DNA from: Microvirga lupini
GTDB lineage: Bacteria; Pseudomonadota; Alphaproteobacteria; Rhizobiales; Beijerinckiaceae
NCBI GenBank assembly: GCA_000517005.1
Contig: KI912045.1
Span: 263,279 to 324,603, forward strand
Direction: 5' to 3'
DNA length: 61,325 bases
Each line of letters begins with the position of its first letter. Position 1 is the first letter of the stretch. Below the pieces are notes generated by a model. The model was not told the DNA's origin. It saw only the letters and a program-made list of their open reading frames with translations, and did not search any database. This document shows, piece by piece, positions 45,601-55,287 of this stretch. Both the position numbers and the translations under genes were made by a program.

Positions 45601-47519
45601 ACCGCCGCTTCTTCGACATCAACACCCTGGCAGGCATTCGGGTCGAGATTCCGGAGATCTTCGAGAAGACGCACGAGCTCCTTTTCCGCCTCATCGACGA
45701 GGGACTCGTCCACGGTTTGCGGATCGACCATATCGACGGTCTCGCCGATCCGGAGGGCTATTGCCGCACCCTCCAGTACAAGGTGGGACCGGGTTTCTAT
45801 GTGGCGGTCGAGAAGATCCTTGAGCCGGGCGAGAAGCTGCGTCCCTGGCCGGTTGCCGGCACATCGGGCTACGACGTGCTCAACCTGATCGACGGTGTGC
45901 TGCTGGATGCCGAGGCAGGCGACACGTTCGAACGCATCTATCGGGAAGCCTCGGGCCTTGAGGGGCCCTATGACGATTTGCTGAGGCAGGCCAAGATCGA
46001 GATAACCGGGAAGAACTTCGCCAGCGAGCTGGAGGTTCTGGTCTCGGACATCAAGACAATCGCCAACGCCGACCGTCGCACGCGGGACTACACGGCTTTC
46101 ACCCTGCGCCAAGCCCTGATCGAGATCATCGCGGCCTTTCCTGTCTATCGCAGCTATCTGCGCGATGCGGAACCGGCGGCAGAGGATGTTAGATTGATCG
46201 CAGAGACGATCCGAGCGGCGCAACAATCCAGCTCTCTGCCCGATTGCAGCGTGCACGATTTCATCTCCTCAGCCCTTTTCGGCAAGGCAGCGGCCGATCC
46301 GACCGACCTCCACCGCTTCCGGCGACGGTTTCAGCAGCTGACAGGCCCCGTGATGGCCAAGAGCCTGGAAGACACCTTGTTCTATCGCTATGGCCGCCTG
46401 ATCGCGCTCAACGAAGTCGGAGGCGATCCGGATCATTTCAGCCTCTCACCGGAAGCCTTTCATCAGGCGAATGCCGACCGCGCCCGCAACTGGCCACACG
46501 CGATGATCGCCACCGCGACACATGACACCAAACGCGGCGAGGATGCACGGGCCCGCCTGCTCGCCCTCTCGGAGATGCCGCAGAAATGGGCGGAAGCTCT
46601 CAATCTTTGGCGGGAGGTTGCATCTCCTCACCTGTCCAAGTTGAATGGCGCACCCGCACCGGACGCCAACGACCAGGTGATCCTGTTTCAGGCTCTTCTC
46701 GGCGCCTGGCCCATGGAGCTTCTGGAAAAAACCGACAGCAAGCAGCCTGCCGCATTCCAGGAACGCATGGAGGAATACCTCACCAAGGCACTCCGGGAAG
46801 CCAAACGGCATACGAGTTGGGTTGCTCCGAACGAGGCTTATGAGGGAGCTACCCTCAAGCTGCTGCAGGCTCTCCTCGATCCGAAAAACTCCCTTCTTGA
46901 TCGCTTTCAGCCCCTTGCTCAGCGTCTCTCCCTTCTCGGCATGTTGAACGGCCTCTCACGGACCATTCTGAAGATGACGCTGCCGGGTGTGCCCGACATC
47001 TATCAGGGAACCGAATTCTGGGACTTTTCCCTCGTCGATCCAGACAACCGGCGGCCGGTGGATTACAAATCCCGCATCGAGGCTCTCGACTTGAACGAGT
47101 CATTCGAGATACTCATGAGAAACTGGCCCGATGGGCGGATCAAGCAGCGCATCCTCTTGCGGCTGCTTCACGATCGCGCTGAAACCCCCACCCTCTATGC
47201 CGAGGGCGATTACCAGCCTTTGTCGATCGAAGGCGAACGGGCATTTCACCTGCTTGCCTATATCAGACGGCAAGGCGAGACGGCGCTTGCGGTCGTCGTG
47301 CCGCGTCTCTGGAGCGGATTGACGAGCACAGACAGCCTAGCCTTCGATCAGGCCGTTTGGAGCGATACGTCAGTCACGCTGCCCCATGGATGCTGGCGGA
47401 ATGTGCTGACGCGAGACGATATTCTCATCGACTCGGATCGACAGAGGATTGCCGGGCTCATGAGCCCCCTTCCCTTTGTCGTCCTCAAGCGCGACAGCGA
47501 CCGGAGCGCTCTGCACTAA
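42654..47519 (+). CDS. treY: Fused 4-alpha-glucanotransferase (MalQ) - maltooligosyl trehalose synthase (TreY)
   Basis: A single open frame of about 1621 aa. Residues 1 to about 690 are a GH77 amylomaltase: Asp454 in GAIRIDHAFQ, Glu502 in VIAEDLGTAPEGF and Asp553 in LTTHDLPTFTGWWRG match the catalytic triad. From about residue 700 a GH13 TreY begins (TYRLQFHKGFTFDDA, SHVYSSPIQTA, GSAHGYDIVDH, LLLDIVPNHMG, LRIDHIDGLADPEGY with Asp1025, ATHDTKRGEDARARL). TreY converts the reducing end of a maltodextrin into a trehalose unit, and MalQ can remake chains of suitable length. ATG 42654 has AGGAAAGGA upstream and overlaps the treZ stop. No frameshift or stop separates the modules. Confidence 0.93.
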   Translation: MSTLDALLERMAALIGISSDYTDAFGKSVQTSPATRQALLAGLGLDISSESGAQESLARLERLKNGPLPAVITVVAEQPATIEFRASPVQPAWILIEEDGTVHEGRLAKGEVALNLPALPMGYHRLRLGDRETTIIAAPLRCWEPEALQGETKLWGATAQIYSLRSEHDFGIGGYSDVGLFAEDISRLGGAFLGLSPVHALFASDRSKISPYSPSSRLFLESIYIDPAVVEGFAESGAQRLLQDSKMQAHLARLRSAQLIDYAEVWAFKRPLLYLLWMHFQKSGTHTAFEAFRRAGGEALEAHATFEALSEHFREQGRPWIGAWPEEYRSVHSVAVRRFRLDHAKRVAFHAWLQWLADIQLDKAAKQAQTAGLPIGLYRDLAVGADGGGSEIWAAPERYASTLSIGAPPDPLGPLGQDWGLPPFNPLTLEEQGLAAFRDLVSANMRHAGAIRIDHAFQLQRLFLIPSGAPASQGAYVDYPFEAMLEVLRVESHRAQCLVIAEDLGTAPEGFSDAIMKSGVLSYRVLPFEREGSAFKTPQQYPRPALAVLTTHDLPTFTGWWRGLDIDLRQTLGIFDPAKAADERVARAADKQRLTYALTEEGLLPSWHIPEKPPLEETVRYLARTSSVLTALQIEDASGELNQPNMPGPDVGHPNWRRRLSNTLETITSPGSLMARLAVALAEEGRDVRSRRNTLAALPPRATYRLQFHKGFTFDDAVKIVPYLARLGISHVYSSPIQTAAPGSAHGYDIVDHSTINPELGGEDGFRRLSETLQEHGLKLLLDIVPNHMGVGGKDNGWWLSVLEWGRLSPVANAFDIDWERPGADGKLIVPSLSGLYGEVLEKGELQLKFDPAEGSFSVWHWEHRFPICPTTYPLVLDHALAAMSDQAEARGLRLLTERLRTLTDRTPPKDRAALPEEAERIKRDLAQVVTASLALRKVIDSAIGIINGVSGHPESFNTLHRLLEAQAYRLAYWRVASSDINYRRFFDINTLAGIRVEIPEIFEKTHELLFRLIDEGLVHGLRIDHIDGLADPEGYCRTLQYKVGPGFYVAVEKILEPGEKLRPWPVAGTSGYDVLNLIDGVLLDAEAGDTFERIYREASGLEGPYDDLLRQAKIEITGKNFASELEVLVSDIKTIANADRRTRDYTAFTLRQALIEIIAAFPVYRSYLRDAEPAAEDVRLIAETIRAAQQSSSLPDCSVHDFISSALFGKAAADPTDLHRFRRRFQQLTGPVMAKSLEDTLFYRYGRLIALNEVGGDPDHFSLSPEAFHQANADRARNWPHAMIATATHDTKRGEDARARLLALSEMPQKWAEALNLWREVASPHLSKLNGAPAPDANDQVILFQALLGAWPMELLEKTDSKQPAAFQERMEEYLTKALREAKRHTSWVAPNEAYEGATLKLLQALLDPKNSLLDRFQPLAQRLSLLGMLNGLSRTILKMTLPGVPDIYQGTEFWDFSLVDPDNRRPVDYKSRIEALDLNESFEILMRNWPDGRIKQRILLRLLHDRAETPTLYAEGDYQPLSIEGERAFHLLAYIRRQGETALAVVVPRLWSGLTSTDSLAFDQAVWSDTSVTLPHGCWRNVLTRDDILIDSDRQRIAGLMSPLPFVVLKRDSDRSALH

Positions 47520-47673
47520 CAAAGATTGCCGCAACACCCTTGAGCGGGGCTCGCTGCTTCTGGTCCGAGCCAGGGCCTGCTCCATAATGAAACCTCGAAA
47601 AGGGTCGTAACGGATCGCCGGACATGCCGCTCCGGCGACGCCTATGGGACAGCCTATGGAAGGGGATATCCGA

Positions 47674-49920
47674 ATGGATCAGCACCGTCGTGGATCGCAG
47701 AGCGCACCGACGCGCCCGGCCGAGCCGCCATCGGTTGCCGAAATCGTCAATTCGGGCGATCCCTTCTCCGTCCTCGGCCCGCATGAGGTTTCACCGGGCC
47801 TATGGGAGATCCGCGCCATCCTACCGGATGCCGATGCCGTGTCGGTGCTGGACCGTGATGGAGAGACCGTTCTCGACACGATGGAGCGGATGCCTCCCGA
47901 CGGCCTTCTGGTCGCTTCGTTCCGCGCCTCGGAGCGGCCCGACTACAGATTGCGGATCGAGCGGCAGGACGGCACCGAGATCCGACACGATCCCTACAGC
48001 TTCGGCACCTTCCTCTCCCATGACGATCTGATGCGGATCGGCGATCCCACGAGCGATGCCGTCTATACGAAGCTCGGTGCGCATTTCCTCGATCTGGGAG
48101 GGATTCAGGGCTTTCTGTTCACCGTCTGGGCACCCAATGCCCGCCGGGTGAGCGTGGTTGGCGACTTCAATTCCTGGGACGGGCGCTGCCACCCCATGCG
48201 GCGCCGTCACGAAGGCGGCATCTGGGAATTGTTCATTCCGGACGTGACGCCCGATCAGCGCTACAAGTTCGAGATTATCGGTCTTCAAGGCAACCTGCTC
48301 GCCCTCAAGGCCGATCCCATCGCCTTTGCTGCAGAGCACCCGCCTGCAACGGCCTCCATTCTCAAGGGTGCGCCGACATTCGACTGGCAAGATGTAGATT
48401 GGATGACCTCGCGGTCCGCGCAGAACCATCGCAAGGCGCCCATGTCGATCTACGAGTGCCATCTCGGTTCCTGGGCCCGAGTTCCGGAGGAAGGCAATCG
48501 CTATCTCACCTATCGCGAATTGGCTGTGCGGCTCATTCCGTACGTGAAGAATCTCGGCTTCACACATATCGAGCTTTTGCCGATCACCGAATATCCGTTC
48601 GACGGCTCGTGGGGTTATCAGCCGATTTCACTTTATGCGCCGACGAGCCGTTTCGGCACACCGGAGGATTTCGCCGCTTTCGTGGAGGCGGCGCATGCCG
48701 CCGGGATTGGCGTCATCCTCGATTGGGTACCGGCGCATTTCCCGAACGATCCGCACGGGTTGTCCTATTTCGACGGCACGCATCTTTACGAGCATGCCGA
48801 TCCGCGCATGGGCTTCCACCAGGATTGGGGCACCTACATCTATAATTTCGAACGCCGGGAGGTGATGAGCTTCCTGGTGGCGAATGCCCGTTTCTGGCTG
48901 GAGCGCTATCACCTCGACGGATTGCGGGTCGATGCCGTCGCGTCCATGCTCTACCTCGATTATTCACGCAAGCCGGGGGAGTGGATTCCCAACCGTTACG
49001 GCGGCAACGAGAACCTCGGCGCCATCGACTTCATCCGCAAGATGAACGAGGTTGCCTATGCCACCTCGCCGGGTGCCATCACCATCGCGGAGGAATCCAC
49101 CGCCTGGCCGGGTGTTTCACAACCGACCTATACGGGGGGCCTCGGCTTCGGCTTCAAGTGGAACATGGGCTGGATGCACGACACCTTGCGCTACATCAGC
49201 AAGGATCCGGTCTTCCGCCGGTACCACCATCACGATCTGACCTTCGGCCTCCTCTACGCCTTCTCGGAAAACTTCATCCTGCCGCTGAGCCATGACGAGG
49301 TCGTTCACGGTAAGGGATCGCTTCTCGGCAAGATGCCGGGAGATCAATGGCAGCGATTTGCCAATCTTCGCGCCTATTTCGGCTTCATGTGGGGGCATCC
49401 CGGCAAGAAGCTCCTATTCATGGGCGGGGAATTCGCGCAGGAGCGCGAGTGGAACCACGACGAGAGCCTCGATTGGCATCTTCTTGACAGCTCCTACCAC
49501 AAGGGCGTTCAGATGCTGATCGGAGATCTGAACCACGCCTACCGCTCCATTCCCGCCCTGCATGAGCGCGATTGCGAGGCGAAGGGATTCGAGTGGCTCG
49601 TGGCCGATGATCGCGACAACAGCGTCATCGCCTGGGCACGGCGCGGGAACGACGAGAAGTCTCTTGCTATCGTCGTGTCGAACTTCACCCCCGTTCCACG
49701 TGAAACATATCGCATCGGCGTCCCGCTGCCGGGTTTCTATCGTGAGGCGGTCAACACGGACGCCGCCCAATACGGCGGCAGCAATGTGGGCAATCTCGGC
49801 GGCGTGATGGCCGAGGACACGCCGAGCCACGGCCAGCCCTGCTCCCTCACTCTCACGATCCCGCCGTTGGCGACGCTCATCCTCGTTCTCGATCAAGGAG
49901 GCACCGGAACGAACATATAG
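47674..49920 (+). CDS. glgB: 1,4-alpha-glucan branching enzyme GlgB
   Basis: A branching enzyme of about 748 aa (GH13) that makes alpha-1,6 branches. It has an N-terminal GlgB N-domain (GDPFSVLGPHEV), a CBM48 domain (FLFTVWAPNARRVSVVGDFNSWDGR), and a barrel with Asp420 (DGLRVDAVASMLYLDYSR), Glu473 (IAEESTAWPG) and Asp541 (LSHDEVVHGKGSLLGKMPGD). EFAQEREWNHDESLDWHLL near the end is diagnostic. ATG 47674 follows AAGGGGAT at good spacing; in-frame ATGs at 47644 and 47656 are possible. It follows the MalQ-TreY gene by about 150 bp. Confidence 0.95.
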   Translation: MDQHRRGSQSAPTRPAEPPSVAEIVNSGDPFSVLGPHEVSPGLWEIRAILPDADAVSVLDRDGETVLDTMERMPPDGLLVASFRASERPDYRLRIERQDGTEIRHDPYSFGTFLSHDDLMRIGDPTSDAVYTKLGAHFLDLGGIQGFLFTVWAPNARRVSVVGDFNSWDGRCHPMRRRHEGGIWELFIPDVTPDQRYKFEIIGLQGNLLALKADPIAFAAEHPPATASILKGAPTFDWQDVDWMTSRSAQNHRKAPMSIYECHLGSWARVPEEGNRYLTYRELAVRLIPYVKNLGFTHIELLPITEYPFDGSWGYQPISLYAPTSRFGTPEDFAAFVEAAHAAGIGVILDWVPAHFPNDPHGLSYFDGTHLYEHADPRMGFHQDWGTYIYNFERREVMSFLVANARFWLERYHLDGLRVDAVASMLYLDYSRKPGEWIPNRYGGNENLGAIDFIRKMNEVAYATSPGAITIAEESTAWPGVSQPTYTGGLGFGFKWNMGWMHDTLRYISKDPVFRRYHHHDLTFGLLYAFSENFILPLSHDEVVHGKGSLLGKMPGDQWQRFANLRAYFGFMWGHPGKKLLFMGGEFAQEREWNHDESLDWHLLDSSYHKGVQMLIGDLNHAYRSIPALHERDCEAKGFEWLVADDRDNSVIAWARRGNDEKSLAIVVSNFTPVPRETYRIGVPLPGFYREAVNTDAAQYGGSNVGNLGGVMAEDTPSHGQPCSLTLTIPPLATLILVLDQGGTGTNI

Positions 49921-49924
49921 CTCC

Positions 49925-49948
49925 GCTTGCGCGGGACCTCACGCAAGC
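49925..49948 (+). promoter_or_regulatory. Small hairpin between glgB and glgX
   Basis: GCTTGCG and CGCAAGC form a 7-bp perfect stem around a 10-nt loop, just after the glgB stop. No T-run follows directly. It may slow or process the message rather than end it. Low confidence. Confidence 0.3.
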
Positions 49949-50001
49949 TCGCGCGTTGATGACATGAACGCCTTGTTCCGCTTGGTTTTTTGAGATTTCA
50001 G

Positions 50002-52212
50002 ATGAACGACAAAGTCGATACCCGTGAGCTCTCGGCAGCTCAGATCGTTGCTCCGAACGTGAGGCGCACATCACGTGTGCGGGAGGGATTGCCCTACCCG
50101 CTTGGAGCGACCTGGGACGGCTTGGGCGTCAACTTCGCCATCTTCTCCGCCAATGCCACGAAGGTCGAGCTCTGCCTGTTCGATCTCGAAGGCCGCAACG
50201 AGCTGGAACGGGTCGAACTGCCGGAATATACGGACGAGGTCTGGCACGGCTACCTGCCGGATGCGCGGCCCGGCACGACGTACGGCTACCGCGTTTACGG
50301 TCCCTACGAGCCCAAAGAGGGCCACCGCTTCAATCCGAACAAGCTCCTGCTCGATCCCTATGCCCGACAGCTCGTGGGCGATCTGGTCTGGAACCCGGCC
50401 CTTTTCGGCTACACCATCGGCTCACCGGATGCCGATTTGTCCTTCGACAAGCGCGACAGCGCGCGCTTCATGCCCAAATGCCGCGTCGTGGAATCGGCCT
50501 TCACCTGGGGACGCGTGCGTCGGCCCCAGATCCCGTGGGAGCGCACGATCATCTACGAGACTCATCTGCGCGGCTTCACCATGCAGCATCCGGCGGTTCC
50601 GAGAGAACTGCGCGGCACCTTCTCGGGTCTCATGCAGCATGAGGTGATCGAGTACATCAGGAATCTCGGCGTCACCGCCGTCGAGCTGCTCCCCATCCAT
50701 GCCTTCGTGGACGACAGCTATCTCATCGAGAAGGGTTTGCGGAACTACTGGGGCTACAACACCATCGGCTATTTCGCTCCGCAGCCGCGCTATCTCGCGA
50801 CGCCCTTCGTGAACGAGGTGAAGGAGATGGTGAGCCATCTCCACGACGCCGGGATCGAGGTGATCCTGGACGTGGTTTACAACCATACGGCCGAAGGCAA
50901 CGAACTCGGGCCGACCCTGTCCTTCAAGGGGATCGACAACGCGTCCTATTACAGGCTTGCTCCCGACAAGCGCTATTACATCAACGACACCGGCACCGGG
51001 AACACAGTTAATCTCAGCCATTCCCGCGTGTTGCAGATGGTGACGGACTCCTTGCGCTATTGGGCGCAGGAGGTGCAGATCGATGGCTTCCGCTTCGATC
51101 TCGCGACCATTCTCGGACGCGAACCGCACGGCTTCGACGAGGACGGGCGCTTCCTCGATGCCTGCCGCCAGGATCCGGCGCTCAGCCAGGTCAAATTGAT
51201 CGCCGAACCATGGGATTGCGGCCCCGGAGGCTATCAGGTCGGCCGCTTCTCGCCCGGCTGGGCCGAATGGAACGACCGTTATCGCGACACGGTGCGGGCC
51301 TATTGGAAGGGCGAGGAAGGAAAGCTGCCGGAGCTCGCCTCCCGCCTCACCGCGTCGGCCGACATCTTCAACAAGCGCGGACGCAGGCCCTGGGCTTCCG
51401 TCAACTTCATCACCGCCCATGACGGCTTCACGCTGAACGATCTCGTGTCCTACAACGAGAAGCACAACGAGGTGAACGGCGAGGACAACAAGGACGGGCA
51501 CGATCACAACCTGTCCTTCAACTACGGTGCCGAAGGTCCCACGGACGATCCGAAGATCCGCACGCTGCGGCTGCGCCAGATGCGCAACATGCTCGCCACC
51601 CTGCTCTTCTCGCAGGGAACTCCCATGCTGCTTGCGGGCGACGAATTCGCGCGCACCCAGCAGGGCAACAACAATGCTTATGCCCAAGACAACGAGATTT
51701 CCTGGATCGATTGGGAGGGCATCGACGACGATGGCATCGAGCTTCTCGAATTCACCCGCAAGCTCATCCAGCTGCGCCAGGACCTGCCGATCCTGCGCAG
51801 AGGCCGGTTCTTGTCCGGGATCTACAACGAGGAACTCGACGTCAAGGACGTGACCTGGCTGACACCCGCTGGGGACGAGATGACCCCCGAGCATTGGCAG
51901 GACCCGAATGCCCGCTGCATCAGCATCCTGCTCGACGGCCGCGCTCAGCCGACCGGCATCCGCCGGCGCGGCACGGACGTGACCCTGTTGCTGATCCTGA
52001 ATGCGCATCATGACGTGGTGAAGTGCACCTTGCCGGAGGTGACCGGCGGCGAAGCCTGGATGTGCCATATCGACACCAATCAGCCCGATCTGGAAGCACC
52101 CACCGAATTCAGGTTCGGCAAGGAATACACCGTGACGGCCCATTCCCTGCTTCTCTTTCAGCTGAAACCGGAGAAGCAGCGGAAACCGGAGAGGAAAAAG
52201 AAGAGCGCCTGA
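50002..52212 (+). CDS. glgX: Glycogen debranching enzyme GlgX
   Basis: A GH13 isoamylase-type enzyme of about 736 aa that removes short branches left on glycogen. Motifs are [28 protein letters not shown] (CBM48), [44 protein letters not shown] with Asp366, [18 protein letters not shown] with Glu402 and [26 protein letters not shown]-like with Asp474. The [21 protein letters not shown] run is specific for GlgX/TreX. The tail is Lys-rich. ATG 50002 is preferred over TTG 49990. It supplies linear maltodextrins for MalQ-TreY and TreZ. Confidence 0.95.
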   Translation: [736 protein letters not shown]

Positions 52213-52224
52213 TCGGGCGTTCTT
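52201..52224. terminator. Possible bidirectional terminator overlapping the glgX stop
   Basis: AAGAGCGCC at 52201-52209 pairs with GGCGTTCTT at 52216-52224 (one G-U pair). On the minus strand the stem is followed by CTTTTTCC, a fair U-run for transcripts from glgC-glgA2. On the plus strand TTTCC follows. It overlaps the glgX stop codon. Confidence 0.45.
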
Positions 52225-52290
52225 TCCATCTCAGGGTCTGGTCGGGAATGGGACACAAGGATCCACCAGATTTGCGTGGACAAATCTTCT

Positions 52291-52379
52291 GTCATGGCCG
52301 GCCTTGTCCCGGCCATCCCGATCCGGAGAGCGCCGCACTCCACGTTATCGGGATCACCAGCACAAGGCCGGTGATGACG
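52291..52379 (+). repeat. Palindromic intergenic repeat, copy 4
   Basis: An 89-bp copy of the two-hairpin element: ATGGCCGGC-CTTGT-CCCGGCCAT at the left, ATCACCAGC-ACAAG-GCCGGTGAT at the right, with ATCCCGAT and ATCGGGAT between. It lies between the convergent glgX and glgA2 genes, as copy 2 lies between two convergent genes. Same orientation as copy 3. Confidence 0.72.
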
Positions 52380-52405
52380 AAGGAAATGAGTGTCCGGCCA
52401 GACTC

Positions 52406-53854
52406 TCACGATGGTCGAAGGGAACGATAGAGGCTGGCATATTGCCTCGCCGGGCGATGCCAGCTCACATCGGCTCCCATGCCGTTCACCTGCAGGCGCC
52501 GCCAGGCATCCTTGTCGCGCCACAGGTTTTTCGCCCGGTCGAAGGCATCCAGAGCCGCTCCGAGATTGACGGGTCCGAACTGAAAGCCCGTCGCGGCACT
52601 GGTGGCGATGGCCATCTCGTTGGCATCGATGATCGTATCGGCCAACCCGCCCACGCGCGAGACGATGGGGATGCTCCCATAGCGCATGGCGCAGAGCTGC
52701 GTCAGGCCGCAGGGTTCGAACCGCGACGGCACGAGAAGCGCATCGCTTCCGCCTTGAATCTGGTGAGCCAGCTTTTCGTCATACCCGATGAAGCAGCCGA
52801 CCTGACCCGGATAGACGATGCGCGCGGTCTGGAAGCTGTCCTCTAGCGCCTTGTCCCCTGCTCCCAGCAGCGCCAGTTGCGCACCGTCCGCGAGCAGCCG
52901 CGAAAGACCGGCGAGCACGAGATCGAGCCCCTTCTGCTCCGACAGGCGACTGACGACGCCGAACAGAAGCGCATCGGGATCGGGCTTCAGCCCCAGGCGC
53001 TCCTGCAGCGTCCTCTTGTTGAGCGCCCGAGCCTCGAGGCTGTTGCGGTCGTAAGGTCGTGCAAGGTGTGCATCCGTCGAGGGATCCCACACCTTGTCGT
53101 CGATGCCGTTGAGAATACCGGACACGATGTTCGAGCGGGCGCGCAGCAATCCGTCCAGTCCCATTCCGCCCTCAGGCGTCTGGATCTCCTTGGCGTAGGT
53201 CGGAGACACGGTCGTGATGCGGTCCGCAAGCTGCAGGCCCGCCTTCAGAAAACCGATCTGCCCGTAATACTCGACTCCGTCCACCGTGAAGACGCTGGTG
53301 GGCAGGCCGAGTTCGAAGAGGAGATCGGCCGGAAAGATGCCTTGAAAGGCGATGTTGTGAATGGTGATGACCGTGCCGGGGCGCGGGTCGCCAGTGAGGC
53401 TCAAATAGACCGGCACGAGACCCGCCTGCCAGTCATGGGCATGAATGACATCGGGAATGAAACCTGGGGTCAGTCCCTGCCCGATATCGGCGGCAGCCAG
53501 CCCGAGCGCCGCAAAACGCCGGGCATTGTCCGGCCAGTCCCGGCCGTTCGGCGCAAGATAGGGTGAGCCGGGGCGCTCAAAGAGATGGGGAGCATCGATG
53601 ACGAAAAGATTGAGCCCTCCCGCCCTGCCGGACAAAAGACGCGCCGCTCCGCCGAAGAAGCTCGGATATTGGTGCAGGACTTCGGAGCGTTCCAGAGACT
53701 TCAGCACGGCGGGATAGCCCGGCACCATCGTGACGACCGTCACGCCCTCCTGCGCGAGCGCAGACGGCAAGGCACCGGCCACATCGGCCAATCCGCCTGT
53801 CTTGATGATGGGAAAAACCTCTGACGTAACCGACAGAACGTTCAGAGGCTTCAT
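52406..53854 (-). CDS. glgA: Glycogen synthase GlgA, copy 2
   Basis: A 482-aa GT5 glycogen synthase with the standard KTGGL at residues 18-22 ([19 protein letters not shown]). It also has [14 protein letters not shown] and [33 protein letters not shown] at the C-terminal active site. Length and motifs match the typical bacterial enzyme. It overlaps the glgC stop (ATGA), so it is the partner that directly uses the ADP-glucose made by GlgC. The other copy at 39054-40580 is more diverged. Confidence 0.96.
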   Translation of the reverse strand: MKPLNVLSVTSEVFPIIKTGGLADVAGALPSALAQEGVTVVTMVPGYPAVLKSLERSEVLHQYPSFFGGAARLLSGRAGGLNLFVIDAPHLFERPGSPYLAPNGRDWPDNARRFAALGLAAADIGQGLTPGFIPDVIHAHDWQAGLVPVYLSLTGDPRPGTVITIHNIAFQGIFPADLLFELGLPTSVFTVDGVEYYGQIGFLKAGLQLADRITTVSPTYAKEIQTPEGGMGLDGLLRARSNIVSGILNGIDDKVWDPSTDAHLARPYDRNSLEARALNKRTLQERLGLKPDPDALLFGVVSRLSEQKGLDLVLAGLSRLLADGAQLALLGAGDKALEDSFQTARIVYPGQVGCFIGYDEKLAHQIQGGSDALLVPSRFEPCGLTQLCAMRYGSIPIVSRVGGLADTIIDANEMAIATSAATGFQFGPVNLGAALDAFDRAKNLWRDKDAWRRLQVNGMGADVSWHRPARQYASLYRSLRPS

Positions 53855-55134
53855 CCGGCCAGCCTCTCGATCATCGGCTTGGTGATGAGGCAGATGCCCT
53901 TCTCGGTGCGGCGGAACCGCTGGGCATCCTTTTCCGGGTCTTCCCCGACCACCAGCCCGTCAGGAATGCGCACGCCGCGATCGATGACCACGTTCTTCAA
54001 TCGGGCCCCGCGGCCGATCTCGACGTACGGGAGAATGACGGCTCCTTCGACATAGGCGTGGGAATGCAGATGCACGGCGGTGAAGACGAGCGACCGGCGC
54101 AGGGCCGCACCGGAGACGATGCAGCCGCTGGAAACGAGGGAATTGATGGCGTGCCCGCGCCTGCCATCCTCATCGTGAACGAATTTCGCCGGCGGCCAGG
54201 TCTCGGAGAAGGTCGAGATCGGCCAGTCGCGATCATAGAGGTCGAGAGACGGGACGATGGCCGTGAGGTCGATATTGGCCTCCCAATAGGCATCGACCGT
54301 GCCCACGTCGCGCCAATAGGCTTCCGCATCGCTGCCGCCGGCTTCGGCCCCCGAACGGACGCAGGAGCGCGTGAAGCGGTGTGCCACCGCTTTTCCGTGC
54401 TGAACCAGATAGGGGATGATGTCCTTGCCGAAATCCCGGTTCGAGCCGGGTGTGGCCGCATCACGCCGCAGCTGCTCGAAGAGGAACTTGGTGTTGAAGA
54501 CGTAGATGCCCATGCTGGCCAGCGCCATATCGGGCTTGTCCGGCATGCCGGGCGGATCGGCGGGCTTTTCCAGGAACGAGACGATGCGGTCCGTCTCGTC
54601 AACGGCCATCACGCCGAAACCCGTTGCTTCCATGCGCGGCACTTCGAGGCAGCCGACGGTGACATCGGCGCCCATGTCCACGTGCTGCCGGAGCATGATC
54701 TCGTAATCCATCTTGTAGATGTGGTCGCCTGCAAGAATGATGATGTATTCGGGGTCGATGCTCGAGATGATGTCGATGTTTTGATACACGGCGTCGGCCG
54801 TGCCTTCGTACCACATGGTCTCGGACACGCGCTGGCTGGCCGGCAGGATATCGAAGCTTTCGTTTCGTTCGGCCCGGAAGTAGTTCCAACCTCGCTGGAG
54901 ATGGCGGATGAGGCTGTGCGCCTTGTACTGCGTCGCCACTCCGATGCGCCTGATACCGGAATTCAGTGCATTCGACAGGGCGAAGTCGATGATCCGCGTG
55001 TTGCCGCCGAAATAAACGGCGGGCTTGGCTCGGATGTCCGTCAACTCCATCAATCGACTGCCGCGCCCGCCGGCTAGAACATAGGCCATCGCATGACGGG
55101 AGAGAGGTGCGTAAGCAACACTGGAATTCGGCAA
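53851..55134 (-). CDS. glgC: Glucose-1-phosphate adenylyltransferase GlgC
   Basis: A 427-aa ADP-glucose pyrophosphorylase that commits glucose-1-phosphate to glycogen. Motifs are [28 protein letters not shown] (nucleotide loop), [69 protein letters not shown] and the C-terminal beta-helix ending [20 protein letters not shown]. It normally responds to fructose-type sugar phosphates or pyruvate in this group. TTG 55134 with GAGGA upstream is chosen; ATG 55089 would also give a complete domain. Confidence 0.94.
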   Translation of the reverse strand: MPNSSVAYAPLSRHAMAYVLAGGRGSRLMELTDIRAKPAVYFGGNTRIIDFALSNALNSGIRRIGVATQYKAHSLIRHLQRGWNYFRAERNESFDILPASQRVSETMWYEGTADAVYQNIDIISSIDPEYIIILAGDHIYKMDYEIMLRQHVDMGADVTVGCLEVPRMEATGFGVMAVDETDRIVSFLEKPADPPGMPDKPDMALASMGIYVFNTKFLFEQLRRDAATPGSNRDFGKDIIPYLVQHGKAVAHRFTRSCVRSGAEAGGSDAEAYWRDVGTVDAYWEANIDLTAIVPSLDLYDRDWPISTFSETWPPAKFVHDEDGRRGHAINSLVSSGCIVSGAALRRSLVFTAVHLHSHAYVEGAVILPYVEIGRGARLKNVVIDRGVRIPDGLVVGEDPEKDAQRFRRTEKGICLITKPMIERLAG

Positions 55135-55287
55135 GACCGGATCCTCACATCAAAGGCAGCCACCTGCCCCGCTCTGTAGACGCTGAAACCGACCGCAAGT
55201 TCTCGCTTATATGTTTCGGTTTCAGTTTTGCTCTTGCCCCTCGTGCCTCCGGCTGCACAGGCCGAAGGCTCGTGTCATCTCGTTCGT

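Noticed and set aside
50422-52143. 573-codon open frame antisense to glgX
   Set aside because: Shadow of GlgX, whose catalytic residues are all present in the sense frame.
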